A program made the translations under genes and the position numbers. A stretch of 64,000 nucleotides of DNA from Mactromeris polynyma (taxonomy: Eukaryota > Mollusca > Bivalvia > Venerida > Mactridae): the NCBI GenBank assembly GCA_032209605.1, contig JASFXZ010000002.1:58158431-58222430 (forward strand), given 5' to 3'. Position 1 is the stretch's first letter, and every line of letters begins with the position of its first letter. Under the pieces are notes generated by a model. That model saw only the letters and a program-made list of their open reading frames with translations. It made no database searches and had not been told where the DNA came from. Below, piece after piece: positions 23,591 to 37,000 of this stretch.

Positions 23591-24299
23591 ACGTGAGGAA
23601 AAGTTGTCTGGTGCTTGGTGAAGAACAAGTGAGTACGAGTATATTTGGAACACTGACGGACTGAAATACTGTCTGTAGAATGGCGCGATATCCTAATACC
23701 TAACCACTAAGTCAGCTTGATATAACAATGTTAATAGGAGTTTTGTTCAACAATGTCCTCATTTAGATACAGCGTATTATGAAGCACTTATACCACATAA
23801 CATTTGAGAAATAGAAACAATTTTGTAATCTGCTGTTTTACTGAAGTGTACACAGAAATAATTTATGTTCTGCTTATAATTGCTTTATAATTCAAATGTC
23901 TTCAGTAATTAATATTGTATATTAAATTTACGACATCTTTAATTATATCGTAATTTTGACATATCTTTCATTTTTACTTCCACTGCAGCTGTGCAGCCAA
24001 AATTACACCTCTTACCGCCGCGTTTTTCTGTGATTATTTGTGTATATACAGCTTTTCTATTAGCTACTTGCATAGTTGAGGCGAGCAATTTTGGCAGAGA
24101 TAAAAGACACACCCTTGTCAGAGTGCCAACTTGTTTTTGACAAGTGTTTAGCAAAACATTCATGCTTATGTATATACAAGGCATAAGAAAATAAAGAAAT
24201 TGCTTTAATAATTGTATGCTATAATTCTTGGAAACAATTGATAAGGATTTTTCAACTTTGTGGTCGTTATAATTACTTTGAAGTAATATTTTGTCCATT
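23591..24299. other. non-coding stretch
   Basis: The minus-strand frame of 119 codons at 23939-24298 has no recognisable motif or splice context. I treat it as chance. Confidence 0.4.
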
Positions 24300-24615
24300 T
24301 TTGTTCATTTTTTAAATAAAAAAACATGAAAAATATCGTCCATATAGTTAAAACATCAATAAATATGCATTATCAAATAACAAGCTAACAATAAATTCCG
24401 CTGTAATTGACGAGAACAGAAGTATGTAATATTTTTAAAATAAACAAACAAACTTTCAGTGTTTTGAACGCGTGTAACATTATAAAACACGGTTTATTGA
24501 AATGGTAATGCCTTGCAATTGTTCGTAGCCTATAATGAAGATTTAGCCAATGTAGAAACAAAACATGATTAACCCCTTTCAGATGAACAAGATACATCTT
24601 TCACATCGAATCTCA
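24300..24615 (-). repeat. dispersed R1 repeat, reverse partial copy
   Basis: It begins with TTCATTTTTTAAATAAAAAAACATGAAAA-type sequence and ends CAGATGAACAAGATACATC, the reverse of the R1 ends. The middle is diverged. Confidence 0.55.
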
Positions 24616-26057
24616 GGCCAATCTATGCACATTATTATTCCATAGTGAAACCCAGTAATGTATCATTTTCAAATGAAACATCATTAATAGCCAATTCTTT
24701 AACTAATGAATAATACATGTAGTAATAATTCCATATAACAAATTTGATTAGCTACAATCCAATAACAAAGGCTTTAACGTTGTATTTGTGGTTTTTGTAA
24801 TCTTCGTACCCTCCATGTTATCTCTGTTAGCGTGATAAATTATTGTTTAACACATGATCAATTGTCCGTCACGCTGAAATATCACCTTATCATTCCACAA
24901 GAATGCACGTGAAATGTCCGCACGTGCTCTACATTCTTATTCTTGTTGCATTTTCATCATTATAGTCTAATTGTGCGCACCGCCATGCAGGGAAACAGAG
25001 CAGGGTGTCTGGAGAATTCGCTTGTATGCCAGCTCACTGCTCGAATGACACGTGCGTGGTCGGCCACAGACCGCATACAAGTTAAATGAAGACACGGTGA
25101 AAATTGTACGTTTTCTAATTGTCTAATTAGCATGAAATGTATGACAATTATGCTGATTGTACAGAAAATGTCAAAGTGTCAAATAAATCAAAAGTTAAAT
25201 GAAGCTAAACACATCGACATTGTAGAATAGTTGAAATTTACAGTTATTGTAGATTATTTCCTACAATTCTTGACGCTGTGAGCTTTCAGTATCTGATACG
25301 AGTTAATAGATCAAACTGGCATCCGAGAATAAAGAATGATCACACCGCGTTTCGGCTTTTATTTTGCCTCAATCAGGTCAACTAATTATTTAATTGTATA
25401 CGATTATTGTAACGCAATGCTTAGTCAAGTCAAAATGTGATCTGGATTACTGTAATGATTATACATGGATTGATGGGATATCGAAACCTTCAGACTGTAC
25501 AATGTATACATTTACTTCTAAATGTGTACTGTGTTAATCAATACTCATTGTCATGAGTTATCAATTATTTTATGACTTTCATCCATGGTTGATTGATCGT
25601 CATTGCTGTATGATCGTGTAGGGAATGAATTACTCCATCATCCTTTCCAAAACGTGTAAATTACAAGAGTGTAGGCCTAGGTTGTTGTACAGTTAAATTC
25701 ATATTTCAACTTCTGGGACCAAATCAGCGCTGCTATGGGATTCCCAACCTCTTCTGTAATTGACGTCATTTCAAGAAAACGCAAAATGTGATGACATTAT
25801 TTGCAAGCAGGAAACAATATTTACTCCATATGGTCACTTCGTTCCAATATTGTCATATGGGGCAAATATTGCTTACAGTAACTGTCAGCACATGATGACG
25901 TCACATGTAACGTTGTCTGGAAATGGCGTCACTTGAAGAAGCAATCTCCTACGCAGTGATCTACCCTTATAGTTAATGCTGTACTGCAAGGGGAAGATTA
26001 CTTCTGCGTGAGAGATTGTATATCGTAGGTGTCCGGGTCTATTCTTTTTTTCAACAG
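24616..26057. other. non-coding stretch, possible promoter region at its right end
   Basis: A full CRE-type palindrome TGACGTCA lies at 25896-25903. Short GC-richer patches occur at 24975-25080 and 25900-25960. I see no supported gene in the rest. Confidence 0.35.
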
Positions 26058-26127
26058 TCGGTGACCGGATACGGCATTTAGGCCTGTCAGCATGGTAGAG
26101 CTATGGAGCATTGTCACACATAATGAG
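26058..26127 (+). CDS. candidate first coding exon of an unrecognised gene
   Basis: A very good acceptor (TTCTTTTTTTCAACAG) and donor (GAG|GTAAGG) bound 70 nt. Inside, an ATG in good context (CAGCATGG, 26092) opens 12 codons, MVELWSIVTHNE, ending in phase 0 at the donor. A CRE-like site lies about 150 bp upstream. I could not find the continuing exon, nor can I name the protein. Joining to the Bim-like gene is excluded by phase. Confidence 0.3.
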
Positions 26128-27892
26128 GTAAGGATGTAAGCTGGACTCAGTTGTGATACATTTAACTACGTGTATTAAGTATTTAGTTTTATTGCCTGAC
26201 AACTTGAAGGTCAATCTTTTTATTTTGACATTCAATGAGATATTTCTTCAATCTGTTTGAATGCTTGTGTATCTGCGTACTACTATGTCTCCTCAATGCT
26301 TGTGTATCTGCGTACTTCTATGTCTCCTCACACACTCGCTGACAGAACAATTCAAGAATTGTACAAATTAGAAGGCAAAAGGTTTCAGTAGAGAATTATC
26401 TCGCGTGACACCACGGGAATCGTCGCCAAAAACTTTCATCATTTCCGCAGGTGCTTAATGATCGTCTTCAATGAAACAATACCGTACACATGTGAGGTCG
26501 TTTTACCGTTAAATACACAAATATTGATATTAAAGAGCAATTAATTGGTTTATTTCCCCCAAAAGAAACTATGAATGAACGGTCTCCGAGCAATCCTCGG
26601 TAGTTGCCGTGCCTTGTAATTAAATCAAGGGAATACCATATGGCGCCCTCCAGCCTCGCTTTCGAAAATGGTAATCTGAACGATTTAACGAGCACAGAAT
26701 GGAACAGAACATATTATAAATCGCTAAATTGAACGGTTTTTCTGATAAAACGGAAAATTGTCATTGTTTCTACGCTGGAAATGTTCGTATCAAAGGTAAT
26801 TATTTTTCACTTGTAATTTGATATGTACTTGCTCATCCACGCGAAAAATCTCAACTCTGTACAAGGAAACCGACTAATGCAATACACAAACTTAAATCAA
26901 AATCAATGGAAATCAGAAACAGTCTTCCTTCCGGTATTACGTCATGGGATAACGACGCTCAAATGTCCTCGTACCTTACCATAAAAGAGACATAAAATAA
27001 TTTCATGATCTTTGTCATAATCAAATTTTTACAAGAGAACGGAAGATGAAAACTCATCACGTGTTGGAAGCCATAAGTTGATAATTGGCCGAACTTGTTC
27101 ATGGTATATCGACAGTCTCAAATAATTAAACACACAGAAATCGAATTTGTCTTGATCAAATTCACGTCAGAATATGCATCAAATTGCCAATTAAATCGTT
27201 TTTATGTTCCACACTTCATTAAGAATATGTTAGATCAGAAACTAAAATGCCGTAATAAAATACCTGAAATAAGTTTCGATCATAAAGTTAATTGACGTAA
27301 AATATCGGGTGAATATTTCCCAGCATGCAGTGTTCCTGTCACATCGGAAAACTGGATATTAAACCGCATCATTTTATGTTTATATCTGTCAGTTCAAACA
27401 ATATCATACACATGTAATTGTTTCATTCAAATGCAAGAACTCTGTCTGATGATAATCTCCTCTGTTTTATTGACATTGTTAATCAGGACTGATATAATTT
27501 AATGAGAAATAGTTTAGTTTTCGCATCCAGTTTCCTGATGAGTTTATAGAATCAAACATTTGGTACACCTCGGTGAAGATGTGTTGTCCGAGATGCTCCC
27601 GGAAAGCAGGGAAACAAGAACGCCTTGGAGAACACCGGTAGCAAGGACTGTATTATTTGGTCAAACCGTTGTTAGTTACCGTTTTGTCCAAAACAGATTC
27701 TGATTGGGCAGGTCCAACGTTAAATGAATCATTAAAATACACATATGATAAAATTGCATTTACTTAAAAAGTATGTGGCTATTACGTTACATCGCTCAAA
27801 GAAAAAACATGAAATAAACAACTTCATTAATTAAACATACGTATTTTCGCGTTCAAAATCACCGTTAAAATGTACTGACCTAAGTATTATTA
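26128..27892. other. non-coding stretch
   Basis: There is a short duplicated phrase at 26265-26330 (GCTTGTGTATCTGCGTACT.CTATGTCTCCTCA). The frame at 26468-26695 (minus) has no recognised motif. Confidence 0.4.
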
Positions 27893-28475
27893 TATTTTTT
27901 TTTTTATTAAAGTCTCATCTTTGACATGCATTAAATATACATAGACAGAGAATAAAGAACATAAAACATCACACAATATAAGAGACTATACAATATGCAT
28001 CATACATAACTGTATGTAATAAGGCTACTGTCAAGCCAAAATGTTAGAACTGTTTTAATTCAGACCATACTAGTGTGACATAAATTGCAAGCATTCACAT
28101 AATATCACATATAAGTCATAGGAATGAATATCTATCAGTTGTATAAAATGTTGATAAACTAGTATAATGTAATTAAAATGTAATAATAAATTATCTTTAC
28201 GAAATAACTTCCCTTCATTGTAAAATTATAAAACAGGTTTTTGGCGGAAAAATAACAATACCATCGTTGGAGCGAATATAATTATATAAGTTTCTCAACA
28301 TCTGTAAGATTGTTGTGTTATATTCAGAGCATGCATTAAACAATTCATATCTGGTATTGTCGTATGCAGAACAATGCAACAGTACATGTAGTTCAGACTC
28401 AATGCGGTTTGTGTTATAAATATGACAAAGTCTGTTAATAACAGCAATATTCTCGTAACGCCCATCTTTCAAATC
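27893..28475 (-). mobile_element. 5'-truncated LINE (end of reverse-transcriptase ORF plus 3' tail)
   Basis: On the minus strand, 28472-28215 reads KDGRYENIAVINRLCHIYNT... then IESELHVLLHCSAYDNTRYELF. This is the pattern found at the C terminus of many LINE ORF2 proteins (a degraded C..C...H...C region with E-x-E-H/L-x-LLxC). After the stop comes about 300 nt of untranslated sequence ending AATAAAAAAAAAAATATA, a poly(A)-like end, at 27905-27893. No RT core lies upstream, so the copy is 5'-truncated and dead. Target duplications were not clear. Confidence 0.7.
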
Positions 28476-29751
28476 TCATCATCGTCTGAGAAAACCACAG
28501 AAAACAGGGTGACAGAATAAAATGCAATAAAAATAATATAATCGAGCAATAACAAGAAGCAAATCGAAGTTGTTAATTAACTACAAACATTCAATTAAAA
28601 AAGACTAACTTATAATTCCTCGTACATAAAATATCATCACTATAGTAATTTTATGAAATTCCTAACTCAATTAGCTCGTATAAATATAATCAAGAAGATT
28701 GGAACAACAAGTGTTTATTGTTATTGCTGGAGCTTATGGTTACAATATAAACAGCGATTGAGACATTGTCCTGGTAGAGATAGATCTGTCTTGCATGTTT
28801 GCGTCGAATGTCTGTGTTAGTTTGACAATCAGACACGGAAGGTGAGCAGTTGTTGTAAGTATTTCAACTGCTGTTAGTATTTCAGTGAAACACTTGTACT
28901 ATAACAATGATTTTCATTATTGTTATTATGAATGACACTTGTATTTGTACGATTGTCAAAATGTTTTTCTAGTGTAGAAATAATCTGGCGTTTATTTTGC
29001 CAACCAAAAGAAATATTGAAATTGGCAGACGAGATACGATGTTGGCGCGGATGTAATACACCCTTGAACAGATATTTTCGTATCCGAATCGCGCGCCAAT
29101 ATCTGAACATCTACGATTGTATCCACTCGACTTTTACAACTTTTCCCACGAAATAGAAAACGCACATTCCTTCCGAAGGTTAAAATCGTCTGCATTTTTT
29201 CTCGGAAGTTCTGTTATCTTTATCTGGTAATATCGTCTGTTATACAAAATAACTGCCGGGATTAGTCTGAGATCTATTTTCTTTTCAACGCGCATTAATC
29301 GCTCAGGTTTTTGGATGGTGTCCCAATTCTATCAATTTATATCTATAACCAATACAAAGAACCGGTGTCCCAGACATAATTATTTTGTTCACCAAGTGCT
29401 AACATGTGTTCCAACTAGGTTTGTTCGTCTGCTGACTACGGGTAACACTCGCAGGCGAACTTTGAATACTACTTAAGAACATGCTATCAGTACAGCTCTT
29501 CAATAAATCGTCGAATAAATAAGCTCTATTTTATAATATTACGTCGATCTGTGCCAATACAATTTCCCCTTTCATCTTTACGCGCTATTATCGCGAACGT
29601 TTCTCATTAAATGCATTCAGTTCGTTTATTTTTTGTTCAGTTAAGACATATCTGCGGATAATAGCGACACCTGCTGCTGTACATTATAATTACATATTTT
29701 AACGACAATCTTTGTTGTAACTATTATGACAATAGTTTATGTATAGTTGTG
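28476..29751. other. non-coding stretch
   Basis: Only short chance frames on both strands near 28874-29195. I see nothing else. Confidence 0.45.
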
Positions 29752-29985
29752 GTGCTGATGATGCAACGGGTGGTTATGGTGATGATACTAAATTAATGAT
29801 GATTTGATAATTTGAGGAGGTAATGATGACGCTGCTAATGAAAATGATGGTGATGAAGATGGTGCTGGTGATAATGCTGAGAAAGGAGATGATGATGTAG
29901 ATGATGATGGTTCTAGTGATAATGACGATGATATAGAATATGATGATGATGCTTGTTATCATGATGATGATGAAAGTGATGATCA

Positions 29986-30016
<31 letters not shown>

Positions 30017-30062
30017 GTGATGATGATTCTAGTGATGATGGTGGTGATGATACGACGACGAC

Positions 30063-30098
<36 letters not shown>

Positions 30099-30750
30099 AG
30101 TGATGATCAGATGATGATGATGATGGTGATGATGATTGAGATGATGTTGATGATGGTGATGATGATTCTAGTGATGATGGTGGTGATGATACGACGATGA
30201 TGATGATGATGAGGCTAGCGATGATGACGATAGTGATGATGCTAGTGATGATGATTGTGATGATGCTAGTGATGAGGATGATGCTAATGATGATGATTGT
30301 GATGATGCTAGTGGTGATGATGATGCTAGTGATGATGATGATGCTAATGATGATGATTGTGATGATGCTAGTGGTGATGATGATGCTAGTGATGATGATG
30401 ATAGTGGTGATGATGATGCTAGTGATGATGATGATGCTAGTGATACTGCTGCTAATGATGATAATGATGATGTAGGTGATTATGAGATGATGATGCTAGC
30501 GATGATGATGATGGTGATGATGCTAACGATGATGATGATGGTGATGATGCTAGTGATGATGATGATAGTGATGATGATGATGCTAGTGATACTGCTGCTA
30601 ATGATGATAATGATGATGTAGGTGATTATGAGATGATGATGCTAGCGATGCTGATGATGGTGATGATGCTAACGATGATGATGATGGTGATGATGCTAGC
30701 GATGCTGATGATGGTGATGATGCTAGCGATGCTGATGATGGTGATGATGA
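29752..30750. repeat. ~1-kb GAT/GATGAT microsatellite
   Basis: Almost every triplet is GAT or a one-base variant (GGT, GCT, AGT, AAT). Longer embedded repeats exist: the phrase around GATACTGCTGCTAATGATGA occurs twice (30450 and 30590). The 92-codon Met-rich frame is a repeat artefact. Confidence 0.95.
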
Positions 30751-32526
30751 AGGCAAGGATTTGAAGAGTACGATCGTTAGTTGACTGATGCAGAATTATT
30801 TTTGATGATGGTTTAAATAGATGTTTTAACTGTGTCCGATAACTTCAACATTTATAACGATGATAATAACGACAACAGAGACATCACAGAGACAGAAGTG
30901 GTATACTTGATGAAAATAAGGCAAACATTGACTACGCTATAAATACGTTAGAATTTATATACTTATGACGAAATACAAACAAAATAAGTATCAAATATAA
31001 ATTATAGATTTAAAAAATTGTACTCAATCATACAGAAAGGAATACATGTTTTGTAGATTCTATATTTTAGCTTACAAGTATAGTTAAAAATTATTTATGA
31101 ACATAACTGCGATATGCATGACAAGCTTTGATGTTCATTGGAGAACAAAGCGCCTTTTCAAAGCAGAACTCGCTTCTGCCCGTGCGTTTAAAAGATACTA
31201 GTAACAAATCTTATTTATGGCTGATGTTTGTAGAGTATCCATTGCTCGCTGTGTTCAAATAGATATTTTCATCACGTGAATTATTTTTCAGTCACTTACA
31301 TTCTGTAAAAAAAATTTTCATGTCATACCCATCAAGATTTTTATTTGAATACTTCATCAAGGGATCACCGCACTTCTATAAATGAATACAACACGAGCAA
31401 ATTCGTGACAAATTTACTGCTAGAAAGTTAATCACATTGCAAGAATCTGCATACTTCAAACGGTTGCTATCAACAGAAGACGTAAAAGTGGACAAATTAC
31501 GACTGATATCAAATAATTGTAAGTGATTCATTGCTTGCGAAATCACCATGCAGCAAATGTTCACTTTAGACGTGACATGACACTCACATTATCTTCAATT
31601 TTATCTAATTTGTCATTAATTATGGTAACATCTTTTCTACGTTCAAAGGTAATACTTGTCTTACATCATTTATAAAGTAGACGAAATCACCAACTATCAC
31701 CGGGAACTTGTCAAGACTGTTTATCCAATTATTGACGAGAACAAAGTCAAACAGGGATCGTGTAATCAGGGGGAACAATCGGTATGTGATGATGGAAAAG
31801 GGCCAGAGGGATTTCACAAACCACTTGATAGAACACAAGAAGCCGAAACACTTGGAGTGTTTAGTTTGACCGCATGAGGTCACGAGAATAAAGATAGAAA
31901 CCGGTGAAAGTCGCTAATCATAATAAATTGCATTAATTAGAAATTATTCAATAAGAAATTAATTCCATACTGAGCAATAAAATAGAATTAAGCAAACATG
32001 ACAACACGTGTTATACGTTAAACAGTCATCATCATTCAACGAGTTATCAGTAATTAGATAATTTACTGAATATTCATTCATTTCTTGCTTCACCCCTCCC
32101 ACAGTACTGCAGGTTTTAAAAAGAAATAAAAATATTATAATCAGTTATGGAAATCCTATTTAAGTAGGATCGTCAAACAATATTTTTATACCCATAATCT
32201 CGACTAAAACGCATACCGCGCCAGATAGAAAGTCGGTTATGTACGATTTTAAAGATTGTTGTTTGGAATGAAGATACTTGTATAACATGTGCACTATTGT
32301 TTGCACAGTTTCCATTCATTGTTGGCACTTTCTGTCATTTTGAAGTACTTAGTGAAGTTTTTGGCATTCAAAGGCATATTTAGCATTATTTTGGTTAGTG
32401 AATACTTTTCTTCGCATTTCTTTTATTATGATTTATTTAAAATCCCTTCTTGAGATTCTCATTGTTTACAAGTGGTCGAGTGTTCACTCAATTCTGGATA
32501 AGGGTGTTGGGATATAGATTCATTAT
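30751..32526. other. non-coding stretch
   Basis: At 31620-31883 frames are open on both strands for 73-87 codons. I recognise neither protein and see no splice signals. It could be a decayed mobile-element fragment. Confidence 0.35.
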
Positions 32527-32895
32527 AGTAATATTATGCTCATTTTTTGTTTATTTGTTTATCTAAACAAACATGAAAAAATATTCCCTATAGTTAAAAC
32601 ATCAATAAACATGCATTAACAAAGAATGAAGACATAATGTATTGATTCTTATTTGTTGGAGAAAGATGTGTGTACATCATAAAATTTAAAAAATACCTTC
32701 TATTGTTTTAACAATCAGGCTATTTTACAAGATTTCTCTATCAGTAATATGATACAAAAATATGTTTTCTATCAGTTATACGTTGCAATGGTTCTTATAA
32801 GAGTTGTTTCAACCAATTCAACAACAGTAATGTACTGGATGAAGCTTATTCACACAATTTAAGTTCAGATGAGTCAGATACATCTGTATTCAAGC
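32527..32895 (-). repeat. dispersed R1 repeat, reverse copy
   Basis: A full-length reverse copy, from GTAATATTATGCTCATTTTT to TGAGTCAGATACATC. Confidence 0.65.
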
Positions 32896-33107
32896 TATTA
32901 AAAACATTCCACTAGTTTCGTGTCTACTGTACAACTAACAATGTAACAAGATGATTTTAACAATGTCGTGTTCAACACTATTCATATATTTTACGTATGT
33001 TTCACCCAGATAACTACGTGGAATTTTAATAAAAAACATTTTGTAAAAAATTTTTTTTTTAAATTTTTAATTCAATATTGTGTGGACTTTCACAAGTATA
33101 TTTTCAT

Positions 33108-33488
33108 GCATGTACACAGTCTCACAGAATCAGTGCTCGGGAAAATATACGTTGTATATGTAACATAGTCACACAGAATCAGTGCTCGGGAAAATATACG
33201 TTGTATATGTAAATAGTCACACAGAATCAGTGCTCGGGAAAATATACGTTGTATATGTAACATAGTCACACAGAATCAGTGCTCGGGAAAATATACGTAT
33301 GTACATAGTCACACGGAATCAGTGCTCGGGAAAATATACGTATGTACATTGACACACAGAATCAGTGCTCGGGGAAATATACGTATGTACATAGTCACAC
33401 AGAATCAGTGCTCGGGAAAATATACGATGTATATGTACATAGTCACACGGAATCAGTGCTCGGGAAAATATACGTTGTATATGTACAC
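33108..33488. repeat. minisatellite, 43-49 bp units, about 8 copies
   Basis: The unit contains CACACAGAATCAGTGCTCGG + GAAAATATACGTTGTATATGTA. Units vary in length by loss of TTGTATA. Small frames over it are artefacts. Confidence 0.9.
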
Positions 33489-33547
33489 TTCCGATTTCAC
33501 AAAACTATTTAAGTTTTAACTTAACTTAGCACAAACTCTAAATGGCT

Positions 33548-34172
33548 GTTAAATGAGTATCGCTGGTCAGTGACGCAAACACTGGGAAGGGGGTTGTATC
33601 AGAGCATGAGTATCGCTGGTCAGTGACGCAACCACTGGGAAGGGGTTGTATCAGGGCATGAGTATCGCTGGTCAGTGACGCAACCACTGGGGGTTGTATC
33701 AGGGCATGAGTATCGCTGGTCAGTGACGCAACCACAGGGAAGGGGTTGTATCAGGGCATGAGTATCGCTGGTCAGTGACGCAACCACTGGGAAGGGGGTT
33801 GTATCAGGGCATGAGTATCGTTGGTCAGTGACGCAAACACTGGGAAGGGGGTTGTATCAGGGCATGAGTATCGTTGGTCAGTGACGCAAACACTGGGAAG
33901 GGGGTTGTATCAGGGCATGAGTATCGTTGGTCAGTGACGCAAACACTGGAAAGGGGGTTGTATCAGGGCATGAGTATCGCTGGTCAGTGACGCAAACACT
34001 GGGAAGGGGGTTGTATCAGGGCATGAGTATCGTTGGTCAGTGACGCAACCACTGGGAAGGGGTTGTATCAGGGCCATGAGTATCGCTGGTCAGTGACGCA
34101 ACCACTGGGAAGGGGTTGTATCAGGGCCATGAGTATCGCTGGTCAGTGACGCAACCACTGGGGGTTGTACAA
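33548..34172. repeat. minisatellite, ~52-bp units, about 12 copies
   Basis: The unit contains GAGTATCGCTGGTCAGTGAC + GCAACCACTGGGAAGGGGTTGTATCAGGGCAT. The variants (AACCAC or AAACAC, TCGCTGG or TCGTTGG) are clustered. Confidence 0.9.
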
Positions 34173-35097
34173 ACGCTTAATCATAATTCATTCACTTGAA
34201 AAAAAAAAATTAAATAAAAGTGGCAAGAAAATTGTCGTTCATTCTCCGTGTAGATTTTTACCATGTCTATCAGTATCTACACTGTCTGACTTCATAACAA
34301 AAACTCACGACAATCCGTCATGAACATTATTTTGAGCAGACGACTTTAATCACATTTAAAATAACCACAAACATAAATTCGAGAATTTCATGATATTCGT
34401 CAGACAGAAAAGAAATTATATTTGGATATTGTGCTAACATTATTCAATTTCAAAATAAAGTGATAGACTGTCCAACTTGTCATACCAATTTCACATTATT
34501 TATTATTCTCCTTTTCATCTCACATGTCGTTAATTATGATGTCACCTCAATGGCAACACATTAGAGAGTATTCGCCATTTGATGAAAACCGTATTTTCTA
34601 AAGTTTGAGTATCAAATATCCCCGCTTACAGAGCCACTGTCAGTATCGTGTATATAAATGTATTTTCATGAACACTTTCTCCCCGGAATTCTGAACAAAA
34701 TGTAACTGTGCCTTCTGATTACAGACTTCAAGTCTTGTCCATAATCAACACACAGTAATTATTACCATATGTCAATAATGATGTCATACAACGCGGCGCT
34801 ATAATCATACTTAAACGGTACCACGCCATTTATCTCCCTTGGTAGTATTTATTAACCGGAGTTAATCCCCTTACCACCTGGTGAGTGTGGCGTTACCCTG
34901 AAGCAAAAGAAGCTGTTAAAGTTACACAGAAGTAAATGTGATTATCACACCTACATGTATGGGGATCCTTGGATAGTTTCCGCTTTAACAGAATGTGACA
35001 CCAATCTATGCTAACCGTTATTACTGAGGGACTCTGCTTTATTTCTTTATTTGCAAGAATGTCTTTACCGTCCGGTTTGATCGTCCAAATGAGTAAT
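34173..35097. other. non-coding stretch
   Basis: I see no gene or clear repeat. Confidence 0.45.
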
Positions 35098-35330
35098 GCA
35101 ATGCGTAATGTTCTAGTCGGTAGATCACCCGGTGGTAATCCGGAAGCTCGTAAGTTCAAATCCTTGGCGAGGCGTAATGTCCCAGTTGGTAGATCTCCCG
35201 GTGGTAATCCGGAGGGTCGTAAGTTCAAATCTCGAAGCGAGGTGTAGATTCTCAGGTAGTTGATCGCTTGATATGCAACCCAGAAGTGAGAAACTCGTAA
35301 CTTCAAACCCTGGGCAAGGTGTATATTCTC
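35098..35330 (+). repeat. tandem tRNA-like units
   Basis: Two close copies of about 62 bp and one diverged copy. Each carries AGT.GGTAGATC (D-arm/A-box like), CCCGGTGGTAATCCGGA (a stem around a 7-nt loop with GTA at the anticodon position) and GTAAGTTCAAATC (T-arm/B-box like). They lack paired acceptor stems, so they are probably tRNA-derived repeats and not working tRNA genes. The frames of 79-137 codons on both strands are by-products. Confidence 0.5.
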
Positions 35331-37000
35331 TGTATATAAATCTGACTGAAGATAATTGGTTCATCTACAATCATTCGTTACCTAATTTATAAGGGTGTTG
35401 TAAGATGCTGACATGAAGACAGGTCGAAAAGTCGGGAAAATATCACAATTTACAATTGAAATATTGTTGGAAAAAAAACGGTGTTGATAAACCTACTTCG
35501 ACTTCACGTTAACGTGTTTGGGGATATATTAATTTAAGGAACATAATCCTGTTTTCTATATAAATATGCGAAGTACTAATTTGAGAACATGACATATTAA
35601 CGTACTGTAAATCTTTTCTTAAACGTTTCTGGAACTGCACAACACGAGACAGATACAGAAATTTCCCAAGCCAGCTCTATACTCGGCGCGTAGGTCAGGA
35701 TAGAAAATACCGGTATCTGACACTTGCATTTGTGGTTTTTGGAAACATAAGAAATGTGACGATACAGTGTTGTAGTCTGCATCTGTATGAAGGTAAATAC
35801 CACCGATTTTCTCATCATATTTATTACTACGCATATTATGTCAGATAAAAATAAGACCACGATACCTTTATAGCATCAGACGTGGATTTATGCACTTCAT
35901 TTACTGGAGATAATTATCAAAGTCTGTTCACACAGTATAGTACGATCACTAAGGTGACTGGATACTCATTTCTTACATAAATGAATAATTCTACTCAGAT
36001 ACACAAGAACTCTTAGAGTCATAACTATATACATTAATCAACAAACAACTTTAAATATCAAATATCGGTGTGGAAAGTTTTACACTAAAGTCAACTTGCG
36101 CATTCTGTGATGATCTCAACACAATCTCGCTGGAAGCACACATATGTTCTTGTTTGCAGACAAACAGATGACGGAACAATTTACCAACACAGAATGAATG
36201 CCTCATATTTCCTCTTCTTACCGTTTTCTCGCATGCAATTTTATGTCTCCGTCGTATTTTACGACACATGGGGCGTTCAGCGACCTGCCGAAATTTGCCT
36301 CGAGACAGACAGCGCTAAATGGAAATCTAACGTGAACTAGTGCAGTTTTTGCCTGCACCTGACGTATTGATCTTTATCAATTACATACTTCTACTATAAA
36401 ACTACACTCAATCAACAATAAAATGACAATAAAATGTTCCCAATTAGCCGAGATTTTAGATGCGATGTTAATAATTCAATATGTTTATGGTACGATTTTA
36501 GAGATCTAATTTCTAAGCTGATGTATCTACAAAGATAAGGCGGATTTACCGTTAGGCATCTGGTCAACAGACCAATACTTTTAATTTCTGTTAATGTCTT
36601 TATGAAGAAGATCAAAAGTATCCGCTGTAAGCGTCCTTTCGTGATTAATTGCTCTTAAATTGATAACGGAATTAATGATTAAAATGTGGTATAAATAAAT
36701 TCGTATGAATTAATTTTGAGGTCAAACAAATTGATCTACATATCTTTCGACGCAATATTTTGTATTTGCGCAACCCGGTCTACATAACAGTAAACTGTTG
36801 ATAAAATAAATAAATAATCGCACGCAAAATAAATAAATAATCGCGCACTTTTTCCATGTTTTTATCCAGCTTAAAGAAAGCAACGATCAAATCATTCTTA
36901 CTGAATCACCGTCGTGGGAAAATCCGTCCGTAGCTCCTCCCTTCCAATCTTATGAATATTAATGAGCTGTCATTCGGTATTCTGTGATATCAATCAAGGC
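35331..37000. other. non-coding stretch upstream of the Bim-like gene
   Basis: Short chance frames only. A short duplicated phrase (AAATAAATAATCGC) occurs near 36810-36845. Confidence 0.45.

Noticed and set aside
24985..25090. GC-richer 34-codon frame starting ATGCAGGGAAAC
   Set aside because: Good start context but no splice site, family or continuation.
27567..27630. Short frame MCCPRCSRKAGKQERLGEHR
   Set aside because: It stops after 20 codons. A donor-like GTAGCA near its end is weak.
31620..31883. Open frames of 73 and 87 codons on opposite strands
   Set aside because: I recognise neither peptide and see no splice signals. Probably chance or a decayed element.
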